From the NCBI GenBank assembly GCA_963169105.1, contig OY720640.1, positions 118,034,085-118,098,084 of the forward strand: a stretch of 64,000 nucleotides of DNA. The letters are read 5' to 3'. Made by a program: the position numbers and the translations under genes. The notes under the pieces were generated by a model. It was not told where the DNA came from. It ran no database searches and saw only the letters and a list, made by a program, of their open reading frames with translations. Position 1 is the first letter of the stretch; each line of letters starts with the position of its first letter. Positions 35,195-45,980 of this stretch are shown here, one piece after another. Source of the stretch: Ceriagrion tenellum. Taxonomy: Eukaryota; Arthropoda; Insecta; Odonata; Coenagrionidae.

Positions 35195-35620
35195 CGGGTG
35201 TTATCCTTACTAATATATGATAATATAATGGTTTCTATCTGTCTGTTGCCTCGTCACACATGAACTGCTGGACCGGTTTAGCTGAAATTTGGCATGTAGA
35301 CAGAAAATATATTTGGTTGTAACATAGGCTATATTAAAAATGCCCTCAAGGCCCCTGGTGGTCCATGATAAGTATTGGGTTCGATGCAGCGGTTTCATTT
35401 TTTTGCTTTTTAAAAGTACTTTTACTCAAGATAGAAGGCTGGGATTTTTGTATCGGATACCTGAATAAACGAAGTTTCTAATTCTTTCAATCGATTTTCT
35501 TCACTTTTTCAATTTTTTCTCTGAAATCAACAATAGCATATTTCCTTGACGACCAGAGATTTTGTTTTCAAAGGATATTCACGCCTCTAGCATTTAAATA
35601 TCACAATATCCTGCAGGCCC
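35195..35620 (-). repeat. Unclassified dispersed repeat, family C, copy 2
   Basis: In reverse complement this reads CAAGGAAATATGCTATTGTTG near the start and AACAGACAGATAGAAACCAT then ATATTAGTAAGGATA at the end, matching copy 1 at 31440-32175 but with a shorter middle. Confidence 0.5.
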
Positions 35621-35622
35621 AT

Positions 35623-35840
35623 GATAGCACGTAGAAAGAAAATCTGTATAAGAAGGGCTTAGAGTCCCAAGGGCCCCATGATAGGTTGCTTCGGGGGGGT
35701 AATCGATAAATTCTACGCATATTTTCAACACGATAGCACGTAGAAAGAAAATCTGTATAAGAAGGGCTTAGAGTCCCAAGGGCCCCATGATAGGTTGCTT
35801 CGGGGGGGTAATCGATAAATTCTACGCATATTTTCAACAC
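35623..35840. repeat. Perfect 109-bp tandem duplication
   Basis: The block from GATAGCACGTAGAAAG to CATATTTTCAACAC is present twice, head to tail (35623-35731 and 35732-35840), with no difference that I can see, including a run of seven Gs in each. It lies at the edge of family C copy 2. Either a very young duplication or an assembly artefact. Confidence 0.9.
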
Positions 35841-36538
35841 GTATTACATTAACACTCCTGTTGGAAAAGTTGTAAATTGAGTGTTTAAGTCTTATTTTTT
35901 GAATGAGTTGTTACAGATGCTTTAATGATTACCAATATTTATAAACATTAACAGAAAAAAATACAAAAAAGGATATATCGAGACGTATAGGGAACTAAGT
36001 CGGTCACCTTCCCGCGGATATATCGGCACGAATTTCATCCTAACCCAACCTACGGAGGGGTTACCAGTAATAAATCAGTTTCAAATATAGACCCTTCTGT
36101 ATCGAAACTTCAATCTATTTTCAGATGGCGGAAATTGTAATGACTCACTACATGCTTCTTACCCGAAAGGAGAACGGGAAATTTTGCTCAATAAAGGATA
36201 TCCGTGCATGAAAATCGGCAAATGCACTATGGATCACCATATGTTTTTGATTTAGTAACCGATACCAATGATTATGGTTACCCTTTACGACGAAGGCGTA
36301 GTCTGGGTGACGGAGGATTCATAGGTCAAATAAATATGGCTGATGCTGCGAAAGCTCCTTTTGATGTTGTCAACCGCTGGATTGTACCCTACTCACTGAC
36401 CCTGAATAAGATTGCCATGAGAAAAATTCGGCCGAATTTTTCTCATGCCAATCTTATTCGGACGAATTTTTCTCTCGGCAATTTCTTCAAAAAATTCACC
36501 CGCCATGTTTGAATATTTTAATGGATAAGATACCCAAC

Positions 36539-37080
36539 GTACAGTCGGATTCAAACGCATTGCAAAGAAACGAGCTTCTCAAGGAAATCGAGTTTCACTT
36601 ACTTAGTGTGCAACGCTATCTATTCAACTGTTTATTTGCACGTATTTAAATTGTAACAGTTGAGCGATTGCTTGTTTTGTTCTAACTTTTTATTACATTA
36701 TATGATCAGCTCGAATAACAATGACATGCTGCGACGTATTGATTAATTGAAAAACCGAACTTTATCATTAAACACAGACCGTTCCTGGCATACAATATAC
36801 TACGTATTGTATCATTCAGAGTGACAGTTGTGATTAATAAATAACAATTATCCATACTCAAATCGTAAATCCAAACCGAAAAGAAAATGTTATGACAAAT
36901 TAGCACAAAATAGGCAAATGCTCAAATATTACCATTAGAATACGTGCAAATAAACAGATGGATAGATAGCGTTGCGTAGCAAAGAATAACAGCGCCGTAA
37001 GTGAAACTCAATTTCCTTGAGAAGCGTAAGTGGCGCCGCTCGATTTTTAAAAATACATTTGAATCCGATCGTACATATCA
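36539..37080. repeat. Family A repeat as an inverted pair
   Basis: A forward piece (36539-36700, from ACAGTCGGATTCAAACGCAT to TTGTTCTAAC) is followed directly by a longer reverse piece (about 36700-37080, ending TTTGAATCCGATCGTAC). Both ends therefore show the family's terminal word TACNGTCGGATTCAAA in opposite orientation, giving a snapback structure. Confidence 0.65.
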
Positions 37081-37382
37081 ATGTTGAATAATGCAACGCA
37101 ATGAAGTCATTGAATTCGATCATATGTATGTGCACAAGGGAAGCGATCAAGGTTGAATTTTAACGTGTACCTTCCGCTAGTTAAATCATTAAGTTACAGT
37201 TCAATGTAACATTAACACTTTTAAACATGAACGTACCATCGAGCTTAATATTATCAAAGGTGTACGTAGGCTGTAGGTGACATCACACTCTCTATCGACA
37301 ATAGATAATTTCTAGTGAAGGAAGGAAAACAATCGTACTTTATAAGTTAAGCTTCATAAGTGTATATTTGGACTGAGTAATT

Positions 37383-37690
37383 TTAAAATTCTTTTCTGCG
37401 AGCACAAATATCAATAGGCGGCATCGTTGGCCGGTAACGATCGTTAAGCGTCATGGATGGTTTCTGCAAAGACTTGGTGAACACGCTTTGGAAGTAGAGG
37501 TTCAATGAATTAGCTTTGTCTGAGCTGTTTGTTTGTACTTCGCCATTATCGTTACTCAGTCCATTAAATACAGGTTTTATGCTTCGAACTCCTTCACGTA
37601 TGACTAAATGCTTTTGGGTTATTTCATAACTGCTCCGTGAGTGTTTTGGTTTGGAAAATACACGAATGCATCCCAAAGCGTTTCCTTCGT
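37383..37690 (-). pseudogene. LINE ORF2 fragment, region between endonuclease and reverse transcriptase
   Basis: The minus-strand frame contains GVRSIKPVFNGLSNDNGEVQ, TNSSDKANSLNLYFQSVFTK and MPPIDICA. This matches the linker typical of arthropod LINEs (a K-A-x-x-L-x-x-Y-F-x-S-V-F-T block) that precedes the reverse transcriptase. No neighbouring domain follows it, so it is an isolated fragment. Confidence 0.6.
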
Positions 37691-37849
37691 TTAAGCTTTA
37701 GACAAAATATATTTTTCAATAATCAACTTGCAATTATCAGTTGATAAACCTGCACGGAATAAATCAACGTACTAAATAATGAAATTATAAGTGGAATGAT
37801 ATTACAAAAGATAATTCACCGAACTGAAGGAGAAAACGGCATCATTTAC

Positions 37850-38000
37850 ATCTACATCCACTTATTACCCTGCAAGCCACCACAAGGGTGTTTGGCAGGG
37901 GGTTACTATTCACCAACATGAACTACAGTGAAGAAATTTACTTTCACCAACAAACAAAAGCTATCGGTGTACTACGAATGCTATACTATAATTTATCATT
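37850..38000 (-). repeat. LINE family B 3' end, copy
   Basis: TACATCTACATCCACTTATTACCCTGCAAGCC is the complement of the family B tail seen at 16220-16275, followed by its 3' UTR (GAAGAAATTTACTTTCACCA). Only about 150 bp is present. Confidence 0.65.
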
Positions 38001-38692
38001 CATATTTCAATATTTCTCTTTGCGGGCTTGTCTGAGAAGACGTCAGTGACGTCACAACAGTGGCTCTGATGCTAGCACCCAGTTTGGTAATTCGTGAACA
38101 ACTCCGTTTGAGGCAACATGTACATTGTACATTCTACAGACCTCGCAGTAATCTGCATTTATATGAAGTATTCGGATAAGAAGTTCTAAAACTTAGTCTT
38201 AAAACTGCCTCAATGAAAATAAACATCGCAAAACCAGGCAATCGTTATCCGAGAGAATCCGCTTGCCATGGGATCACTATGAGAAAATGGTGTTACCATG
38301 GCCATCGAAACGTAATCCACGGGCCTCGTAGTATGTTTTTAAATATTTTCGTTGTGCCAGCTTGCTATATTTTTCCTCTGTCACTATCTTGTTCCCAATT
38401 ATCTTAAGTAATTCGATAAGATAATATGAACTGCGCATCAGTGAAGATAAAAGTGTTACGCGGTTTGCAAATCGCTCATTAAATATCCAGGCCTTCAAGA
38501 CGGCGCAGAGCCGGATGAGGGTCCTCAGGCCAACGTAAACGGAAGAAACTGGTAAGAGCATTCTCTCTGAACAAGGATAAGATAGATTTCAACACTATTT
38601 AATTCGCTAAAAACTTGTTTATTTATGGCATGGCGAAGGGTCTATAGGGTTTATAAACATGGCGAAGTTGTTTCATATAATCCATCCATTAA

Positions 38693-39220
38693 GGGGGCTC
38701 ACTACCTCAGCTAAAATCGCCTCTGCAGACCACTTTTATTTTAATTGTCACCCTATTATTTTTTAGTTTAGGAAGTTTAAGTTTTCACATTTTTGTTAGG
38801 AAAGAATGTATCTGAGCTTTCATTGAGATACATTGTTCACTTCACTAGACATATTAATGATAATTAGTGTTTTCAGTGACCTTTTTCAGTCATTTTTCAG
38901 ACCTCTTCATTGCCCTTTTTATTCACTAAAAGAAACATATCACGTAGTAAGATCACATAATGGTCTTTGGTATGTAATTTGGTGTCATCTACTTTATTAT
39001 GCTTGTCACTATAAGGCCTCAGACTTTAAAATGCTAACGCATGTTTCGTGTTTTTTCGCGATCTAGTCACGGCATATGGCCGACTGCCCCCACCTCCTCT
39101 GCCGTCACCCCCTCCTCTAACTACTCCCCCCCTCGACAGGAAGATTAGGACTTTCCCATTCCACTCAGGTCTCGGAGGGGAGAAGCCAGTCGAGGAGAAT
39201 CTGAGAAGTAGTGAGCCCCC
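38693..39220. mobile_element. TTAA-flanked MITE (piggyBac-type)
   Basis: The left end is TTAA|GGGGGCTCACTACCTCAG and the right end, read in reverse complement, is TTAA|GGGGGCTCACTACTTCTCAG. The element is about 528 bp, with TTAA at both borders (38689-38692 and 39221-39224), the target duplication of piggyBac transposons. It has no transposase ORF; a C-rich stretch lies at 39090-39140. The end sequence is not a textbook piggyBac terminus, so the superfamily call rests on TTAA. Confidence 0.7.
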
Positions 39221-39334
39221 TTAAGAGGTGAAATCATGGAAGTATCCGATAAAATTTAAACAAATCTTACGGTCCTACGATAAGGGTAATTGAATAACAA
39301 CTCATTTTGATGTCCTATGACTTCATCTACATCT

Positions 39335-39750
39335 AATGCTTAATCGCAGTACACACATCTACATATTACTCTGAAACCCACCTCAAGCATGGTCGTCACT
39401 TATCACCAAACGCAACACATGGTAGAAATTAACTATCACCAGCATGCACCACAAAATGGGTATGCCACAAATACTACAGAAACTACTAAATTAACCTATA
39501 TAATCTATCTACGTAAACGCGATACAAGATTCATGCAGGGATCTTGCATAACATGGTGTTAGCACTACTAGGCAGAATTATGAACATGCATCACGGTGCA
39601 TATGAATTAATCAACTACACTACCTATCAACTACACTCCTTCAAAGTCTTAACGCAGCCATTATGGTCGTATCGATCGCGGGAAAACTTTTTTCACCTTT
39701 CTGTTCTACTTGTAGTACTTATATCATTATCTGATCTATCGTAGTACGTT
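39335..39750 (-). repeat. LINE family B 3' end, copy
   Basis: In order it shows CATCTACATATTACTCTGAA, TATCACCAGCATGCACCAC, ATACAAGATTCATGCAGGGA, GGTGTTAGCACTACTAGGCAG and TCAAAGTCTTAACGCAGCCA, each with a counterpart in the family B UTR at 42870-43375. ORF2 codons beyond are decayed. Confidence 0.65.
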
Positions 39751-40356
39751 GGAGTAGATCGACGATGTGTACAATTTAAGGTAGTTTGAGCGAAATATCA
39801 TTTTACCTATAAATCAATGAATTTGGTCTCATTTTAAAGAAAAATATCTCGTCCTTCTAATGACACTAAAAATTCAACCCCTTACCGCAATACTTTCGGA
39901 GATTTTTGCCAAAAAATACTAGCACTTTTACATGGGAAATGGTACTTGTATTCACTCGAGAGAGGACTTAATTACAAATGAGGAATTTTTAACACTTAAA
40001 TGTATGATGCCGTAAAAAAAACTAGCAGAGCGCAGTGAGTATGTTTTCTCGACTATTTTTGAAAATTAATCATATTGTCACTGCAGCTGATCGGTCATAC
40101 TTATTGTATGTATTGTGTGTTAAAACAATCTTGTTTATAACTGATATAATAATAATAACTTTGTAATATTCCACACTGTTTTATTGCTAGTCACAGTTTT
40201 AATGCCGTATAATTTATGTCGTGCAAGAGGTTGAATGGAACGATAATTCGTCTTGCTCTTCCCCAAACATACCACAACACATCACTGTCTTTTTATAAAA
40301 ATAATCATTAGTTTCACTCACTTTCGTCAGTCTCAATTGGTGGTATTCCATCATTT

Positions 40357-40430
40357 AAAAAAAAATTAAGATGTCAACTTTTACTAAAACCATACTGATT
40401 TTAGTAAAAGTTGACATCTTAAATTTTTTT
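40357..40430. repeat. Snapback hairpin with 24-bp perfect stem
   Basis: TTAAGATGTCAACTTTTACT and four more bases (40366-40389) are exactly complementary to 40399-40422 across a 9-base loop. A/T runs extend the pairing with one mismatch. The hairpin sits between two copies of AAAATAATCATTAGTT with AATTGGTGG further on, so a duplicated segment flanks it. It could be a tiny snapback transposon or a hairpin-RNA source. Confidence 0.75.
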
Positions 40431-40444
40431 AAAATAATCATTAG

Positions 40445-41110
40445 TTGTTGAAACCTAAATTGGTGGACTGCAGCCCTCCACCCTTCCCTATCTAATGCTA
40501 GGTCCCTTACCTCCTGGAATCTCTTCCTTATGTACTTTCCTCTTTATTTTGCCCAGTAAATTATTCTTGGGTCTTCCTCTGAGGACTTTTCCCTTTATTT
40601 TACCATCAATTATGTTCTTAGCAAACCCATTGTGTCTCAGGGTGTGTCAAATCCATCTCGTTCTTCTATATGATGTTCCATTTGGTCCATTCCTCTTCTA
40701 CTCTTCTGTACACTTCAACATTTCTTTCTTTGTCCGTCCATTTTGTCTTCAGGTTTTCCAATGGTCCATGCTTTCGATCCACAGAGTGCCACGCCCCACG
40801 CGAATGTTTTAACATACCTATTCCCGGTTTGCAGTCCCATCTTCTTGAAGCACAACAGTGAACTTTTTCCCATGAACGCCTCCTTAGCTTGGGCTCTTCT
40901 CCTCTTAATGTCCGTTGTGCTTCTTCCGTCCCGCTTGACGGTGCTTCCGAGAGAATTGAAGGAATTCACCTGCTTAAATTTCTCTCCTCTCGGGGTGATA
41001 GTTTCTGGTGCTATATGACGATGGTGCTTCCGAGATGTGTGAATTTCTCTCCTCTTAGGGTGACATCTGCATTCAGATTCTCTCTTGCGCGTACTGGGAT
41101 TTTAGTCATC
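40445..41110 (-). pseudogene. RTE-type LINE, C-terminal fragment (first)
   Basis: Reading the minus strand: NLNADVTLRGEKFTHLGST, then a duplicated FKQVNSFNSLGSTVKRDGRS with TTDIKRRRAQAKEAFMGKSS, ALCGSKAWTIGKPEDKM, and after frame changes KVLRGRPKN and GREGWRAAVHQ-like words. These are the blocks after the reverse transcriptase in RTE-like LINEs (Y-L-G-S, Y-G-S-E-x-W-T, R-G-R-P). The element has lost everything upstream. Confidence 0.75.
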
Positions 41111-41111
41111 A

Positions 41112-42110
41112 TCAAGTATCAACTCCAGATTCCCGGGTGTTGTCTATCAGCCTCTTCCATCTGCTCATATCTTGGTACGTTTGTTGATGTTGAACTTCCT
41201 CCCAAGAGCTCCCTCTCACTTGAATGTCTTGTTTTAGTTGGTCGATCCACTTCCTTCTTGGTCTGCCCACTCTTATATTCCATGGCACTTCCTTTTCCAA
41301 CCATATCTTAGCTGTTCTGGTCTGTTCCATCCTCATCACATGACCATACCATCCCAGCCTGAATCTTTTGACTTTTTCAATTAATGATATTTTGCATCTA
41401 ACCTGTTTTCTAATGTCTTCATTTTTCTGCCTGTCAAGTCTTGTCTTTTGTACCATCGTCCTTAAGAATTTCATTTTGTTGGCTTGTATTCTGCCGATGT
41501 CTCTACTTGATAGTGTACAAGTTTCTTATCTTTATGATATGATAGGTACAAAGTAAGACTTATACACGGTCATTTTTGCAGCTCTTGGCACTTTTTTGTC
41601 CCATAGGAGACTCCTTACTTGGTGGTAAAAAACTTGACGTTTTATACAATCTGTTAGTAATTTCCCACGAATCTAACCCACCCTGTAAACTTACACTACC
41701 TAGGTAAGGAACTGTTCCTCTGTTTGCAATATTTCATTTTCGAGTTTTAAAGTTATATTGCTCTGTACTTTGCCAATAGTCATCACCACCGTCTTACTTT
41801 TACTGACTTTCAGGTGGAAGGATTTTAGTCTTCGTCTTATTTATTTTCATGTTGTATGCTTCGAGAACTTGGTCCATTACTTTAACTGACCTTTGAAGAT
41901 CATCGCAGTTTTCAGTTATGACTGCGATTTCATCTGCGAAGTCGAGTATGTTTGTTTCTCCTCTGTTTATCTTTATTTCACTCACTCCAATTTCTTGTGC
42001 TTCAATATTGACTCCTCCAAGTACATGTTTAATAGTGCTGGTGGGAAGTAGCACCCTTGTCTTACTCCTTCGTTAGTTTGAGCTCCTATCTGACTTCCGT
42101 CTCTCATTCC
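41112..42110 (-). pseudogene. RTE-type LINE, reverse transcriptase end and C-terminus (second)
   Basis: The minus strand gives GVSEIKINRGETNILDFADE (FADE in place of FADD), IAVITENCDDLQRSVKVMDQ and MKINKTKTKI (42054-41800). Then KVPRAAKMTVYKSYFVPIIS, and an open frame 41474-41112 with FRLGWYGHVMRM, GRPRRKWIDQLKQDI and SRWKRLIDNTRESG, which is the usual RTE C-terminus. It lies head-to-tail with the fragment at 40445-41110, and the two differ in sequence. They are two insertions, not one rearranged copy. Dead by the altered catalytic box and stops. Confidence 0.75.
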
Positions 42111-42627
42111 AAAACAGCCCCTAGTTTTTTTAATAACTAATTTATTTGTAATAGGTAATATTCGCCATAGCTATTAAATTGCAGGGGAATCACCCAGCCC
42201 TGTGTAGCGTGGATGACGTATTGTTCAGCATGGTGGAAATTTGTTTCATTGTGTACAAAAGTGACTTTCTTTCGAGTCTTCATCATAGGATTACACGACA
42301 CTTTTTTCTTGTAACTTTTACCTAAAAAACACCCATGTGTTGGAATCGTGCGTTAAAAAAAATTCCTTTTAATATGAGACTCGTGGTTCGGCCAAGCAAA
42401 AGCAGCCTTACGTGGACACTATACACTTAGGACGATGATATATTAGCTTAACAACTAAAAATAAATTCCTCTAAAATGTATGGTACGCATAATCAACTTT
42501 TTAATTAGCATTTGATGAATAAAAAAAGACTTATTTTCCATCGATGTCAATCATCCGTAAGTATACTCATTTTTTTCCTTTCACACCGCCAGATCTGTTG
42601 TGTTAGCCTTCAGTTCACCAGTCACCA

Positions 42628-42854
42628 ATGCCATCCTCAAGGGAGTCCCGATTCGCCACCGGGGAAGTGTTCGAGGGTCACGGGTACCGCGACAACAAAC
42701 ATGGCTTCGACTACCAGGAGTCGCAGTTCATCAGATTCGCCTTGCGGGCCATGAATAACGTACAAGGACCATTTGAGCTGGCTTCCGACATGAGAGCTGG
42801 CGACAAATGGGACGACATAGTCTACAGGTGGCCCAAGCCCGAAGGAGAAGGGAG
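42628..42854 (+). CDS. Exon 1 of host-like gene with PD-(D/E)XK-like N-terminus
   Basis: The ATG at 42628 (context CACCAATGC) opens 75 complete codons and two bases, ending at a donor AG|GTGCGT (42854/42855). Upstream the CT-rich CCTTTCACACCGCCAG could be a 5' UTR acceptor. The protein has EVFEGHGYRDNKHGF, FIRFALRAMNNVQGPFELAS and DKWDDIVYRWPKPEGEGR. Read with exon 2, the order of an acidic helix, an Asp-Asp strand and then Q-x-K fits a PD-(D/E)XK nuclease-like core. That fold call is inference; family members that I recall from arthropods are uncharacterised. Base composition here is richer in G and C than in the surroundings, as expected of coding DNA. Confidence 0.7.
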
Positions 42855-44020
42855 GTGCGTCAAAATGAGGAATACATTCATATATTACCCTACAAGCAAC
42901 CTCATGGGTATTTATGGCCGGGGGGTGATTTATCACCAACATACACTGTAGTGCAGAAATTAACTCTCACCAATATACACTGCACTATAGGCACGCAACC
43001 AATGCTGCGGAAACTATTTAATTAATCCATAATGCAATCACGTAAACGTGATAATAATAATAATAATAATGATACAAGTGTCATGCGGGAAACATGCAAA
43101 ACAGGATGTTAGCACCACGCGGCAGATAAAGAAACGAGCATTATGGAGCATGTAAAATTTATCAGATACACTAGCTGTCAACTAACCTATTTCAAAGTCT
43201 TAAGGCAGCAGTTATGAAGTCCTATTGACCGAGGAAAAAACGACATTTTAAACTTGCCTGCTCTACAGTCTATTTCCCTTGTTTTATTCTCATGATCCGA
43301 TCGACCGTAGCATGCTGGAATTCGTAAGACATTATTAACTTCGTCTGAAATCAATTGGTTATGAATATTCATCAGTGATCAAGTCTAATTTTTATTCAGC
43401 GGTCTCAAAGCGATTTCTCTCCTTGATGTTGCAAGAGGTCAGTAATACTAACAAAACTATCATTACCCCTATCATAGCCCTCCCCATATCTTAAAGTATT
43501 TTGATTGGAAGTGATCTTTTCGGGGCACTTGTATTTACTTATCTCTACTATATGTTCCCTAATCTCTGTCGTTTTCTATCGCTTTTTCGTTCTGGCCCTC
43601 TCGCTCACGAGTTCCTCTTCTGATACATCTGCTATTGTCCTGGTCAGCTCATCCCATTTTTCTACTAGCTGTGGAAAACGTTGTAAGATTTTTTTGATGC
43701 TATCAGATTTTTTCTCTTTTTCACTCGTGGAAAATTTAATCTCTATCCTATATTAATACTTACATCAGCAATACTTCAGATGGTAATGGTATGTAGTTTA
43801 TTGTCAATTTCTTTCACTTCTTTGAAAAAAATTTGAAGCGTTAGCAATGCATATAAAATCATGAAGGTTGTTTCAGCACCGGTTTTCCTTTGAGGCAACC
43901 CAGCTTTCTTATTTCTTCATTGTAATTAATTCTATATTTTTTGTATGTTGTTGAAAGCAATAAATTATTTATTATTATGTCGCGGTGGGGTCTCTTTAAC
44001 TGTAGATTTTATGTTCGTAG
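42855..44020 (+). other. Intron of the host-like gene
   Basis: GT at 42855 and AG at 44019-44020 bound a 1,166-bp intron whose removal joins AG to G in phase and gives an uninterrupted EGRLLRLVQVKN across the junction. The intron holds a minus-strand LINE family B 3' end (42870-43375), with a (TAA)n run at about 43051. Confidence 0.7.
42870..43375 (-). pseudogene. LINE family B 3' end inside the intron
   Basis: The minus strand carries ORF2's last codons, CYGRSDHENKTREIDCRAGK then FKMSFFPRSIGLHN (43372-43187), followed by the UTR ending near 42895 (complement of TATTACCCTACAAGCAACCTC). It is 5'-truncated. It lies 15 bp after the donor, so the insertion left the splice site intact. Confidence 0.7.
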
Positions 44021-45215
44021 GTTGTTACGATTGGTCCAGGTGAAGAACGTACGGGACACTGACAAGAAGATTACTATCGATCAGCTGTTGTCTGATTCCG
44101 CCAAGGAGCCCTTTAGCCTACCCAAGTACTTCAAGTCTTATCTAAACATCAAGAAGAACGAGTCTTCCGCCATCCTCCAGAGATCGAACGACACCATCGA
44201 AGATTGCATCTTGCTGATGAACATTGGCTTTGCGAACGAATTAAGAATGGAGATTGAAAATGACCTCGGACGAGACTTGCTCTTCCCTAACACTGTATTT
44301 CGATTCAAATCCGACTTCATAAGCAGGAATGCATTGATCCTTGGTATGAAAACTGGAATAGTAGTTATGCCCTATGAGTTCTCTCGTTGTTTAAATGATC
44401 GAAAGCCTTACCACTGCAAATTAAGGAGCTGTGACTCGTGGGAAAATCAACTTTACATTAGATACTGGCACACGTTAAAATCTGAGGTTTTAAATGGACG
44501 TGGTGACAAGTTTTTAGAAGAGTTTATTCGGGATAGGAACTTGTCCCCAGCTGCTAAACACTTCCGCGAGGAATTATATTGCAAATATCAAGGAAAAGAC
44601 GGAAACAAAAGTCAGGCATCGTTCCTGGAATATTTACGAAACCAAACCATCGAGCCACCCAAAGTTAGTTATTCAGAAAGAGAAAATACCAAGGACCATG
44701 GCAGTAATTCCGATGGCCACGATGTTAATAACAATTACTTAGATAACAGAGCAGAGAATCTAGCAGACCTAGATTCTGAGGCGCGTGAATTTTTGAGTAA
44801 GCTTAAGTTCGTTCTGAATCAGCCTTGTGAAACCAAAGAGCTTGCAATGAAAGAGATGGCTTTATCTTTTAGTTCCGCGGATGATGACCCGATGATTGAA
44901 TATATTTACTGTAAATTACGATTGAAAGTCAGCGATTGGATGAGTGAAAAATCAGCAAATTTCCTGAAAAGGGCTGACCTGGAGAAATTCTTCAGGGAAT
45001 GCAGAGGCGATTTGATTGGCCGCATGGACACTTCTTTATTTCAGTCGTCTGGTTTTCGAAACACGTTGATGGTAATAAATTTCATTACTGTAGTGATAGG
45101 TGTGATGCATTTAGATATATCGTTACTAGAACTACCACCGGTACAACTAATGTCGTATTTACTACGTAGAATGTTGAAGGTTAACACAGAATACTTATGG
45201 TTTGAATGGATGTAA
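44021..45215 (+). CDS. Exon 2 of host-like gene, continuing to a stop
   Basis: Joined to exon 1 it gives a 473-residue protein. It begins RLLRLVQVKNVRDTDKKITI, then DQLLSDSAKEPFSLPKYFKS and YLNIKK; Q-V-K is the candidate catalytic Q-x-K strand. An acidic middle (about residues 285-315, rich in D, N and H) separates it from a second block, EFLSKLKFVLNQPCETKELA and YCKLRLKVSDWMSEKSANFL, which in my recollection precedes a NACHT NTPase in related arthropod proteins. No Walker A motif follows: the frame ends after a hydrophobic tail (about LMVINFITVVIGVMHLDISLL). So the gene is short, truncated, or has another downstream exon spliced from within the tail. Coding open over 1.2 kb argues for recent function. 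Confidence 0.75.
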
Positions 45216-45980
45216 TGTGTGAATGTAGTACATGAATGAGTGACTTTGACGAGAGGCTTGGCCGCTTGTTTTCGTCGTAATCTCCCGTTTACGCGAATCA
45301 GCTTGTAGGATCGGGCGGTCTTCGTTGTTGGGAACCCATTCGGGCGATATTCTGATCCAATTATCGGGTGTTCTGATCGTGTGGGAAGCCGACTGTCTAC
45401 TCTTGCCGTTACGCCTTCGCGGTGAGGCTCCCTCGTTGAGTGGAGCAAGGAACCTGCAAGTTTGCATTTTTCTATTCGACCGTGTTCCTCAAGTCCTTTT
45501 TTCACGGCGGTCCTCGTTTCCTTTTGGGTATGCTATTTCATAGCCTGCCCTAGAGGAAACGGCGACCGCCATGCGAAAAGGACCCGAGAAACACGTAGGG
45601 ATTGAAAGTTTCGACTTTGTAGTTACATTTCTACCTGAACAGTAAGCTTTACCGTTCCCTCGCCACTGCGGGAGTCTAGCACAGCCGTTTATCTGCGGCG
45701 ATTCGAAAGTTTCTTTGATTTCGTTTGGGATGTTGCTCTCATAGGTTCCCCTAGACGAAGACTGCGCCATTTAGATAAGATTTCCCGCGGAAATGAGAGT
45801 TGGTCGGTAAAAACAGACGGGCCAACTTCACGTTATAGAATTTCATTTAGTTTTATCGAGTGGGGACCACGTTAAGTAATTTTCGAAGGTTATACGTGCG
45901 GAAACAATCGCTGTTTCAGGATCTTCAGAAAAAAATTGAAAATGGGCTAATTTGTTCTCTGCCATAATTGGAAATCTAAT
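45216..45980. other. GC-richer stretch with overlapping ORFs, unassigned
   Basis: Minus-strand ORFs at 45195-45505 and 45489-45770 and the + strand are open together over a few hundred bases, and CCCTAGA words recur (about 45548 and 45748). I recognise no domain. It may be the 3' flank of the gene or part of an unknown repeat. Confidence 0.35.

Noticed and set aside
35601..35840. Minus-strand ORF with a repeated peptide
   Set aside because: Produced by the perfect 109-bp tandem duplication, not by a protein repeat.
43941..44020. ATG at 43941 as the start of the 44-45 kb protein
   Set aside because: The first 27 codons look non-coding, and splicing at 44020/44021 joins a matching exon in phase, so the upstream stretch is intron.
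45041..45505. 154-codon minus-strand ORF overlapping the end of the host-like gene
   Set aside because: It is antisense to the coding exon for part of its length and shows no recognisable domain.
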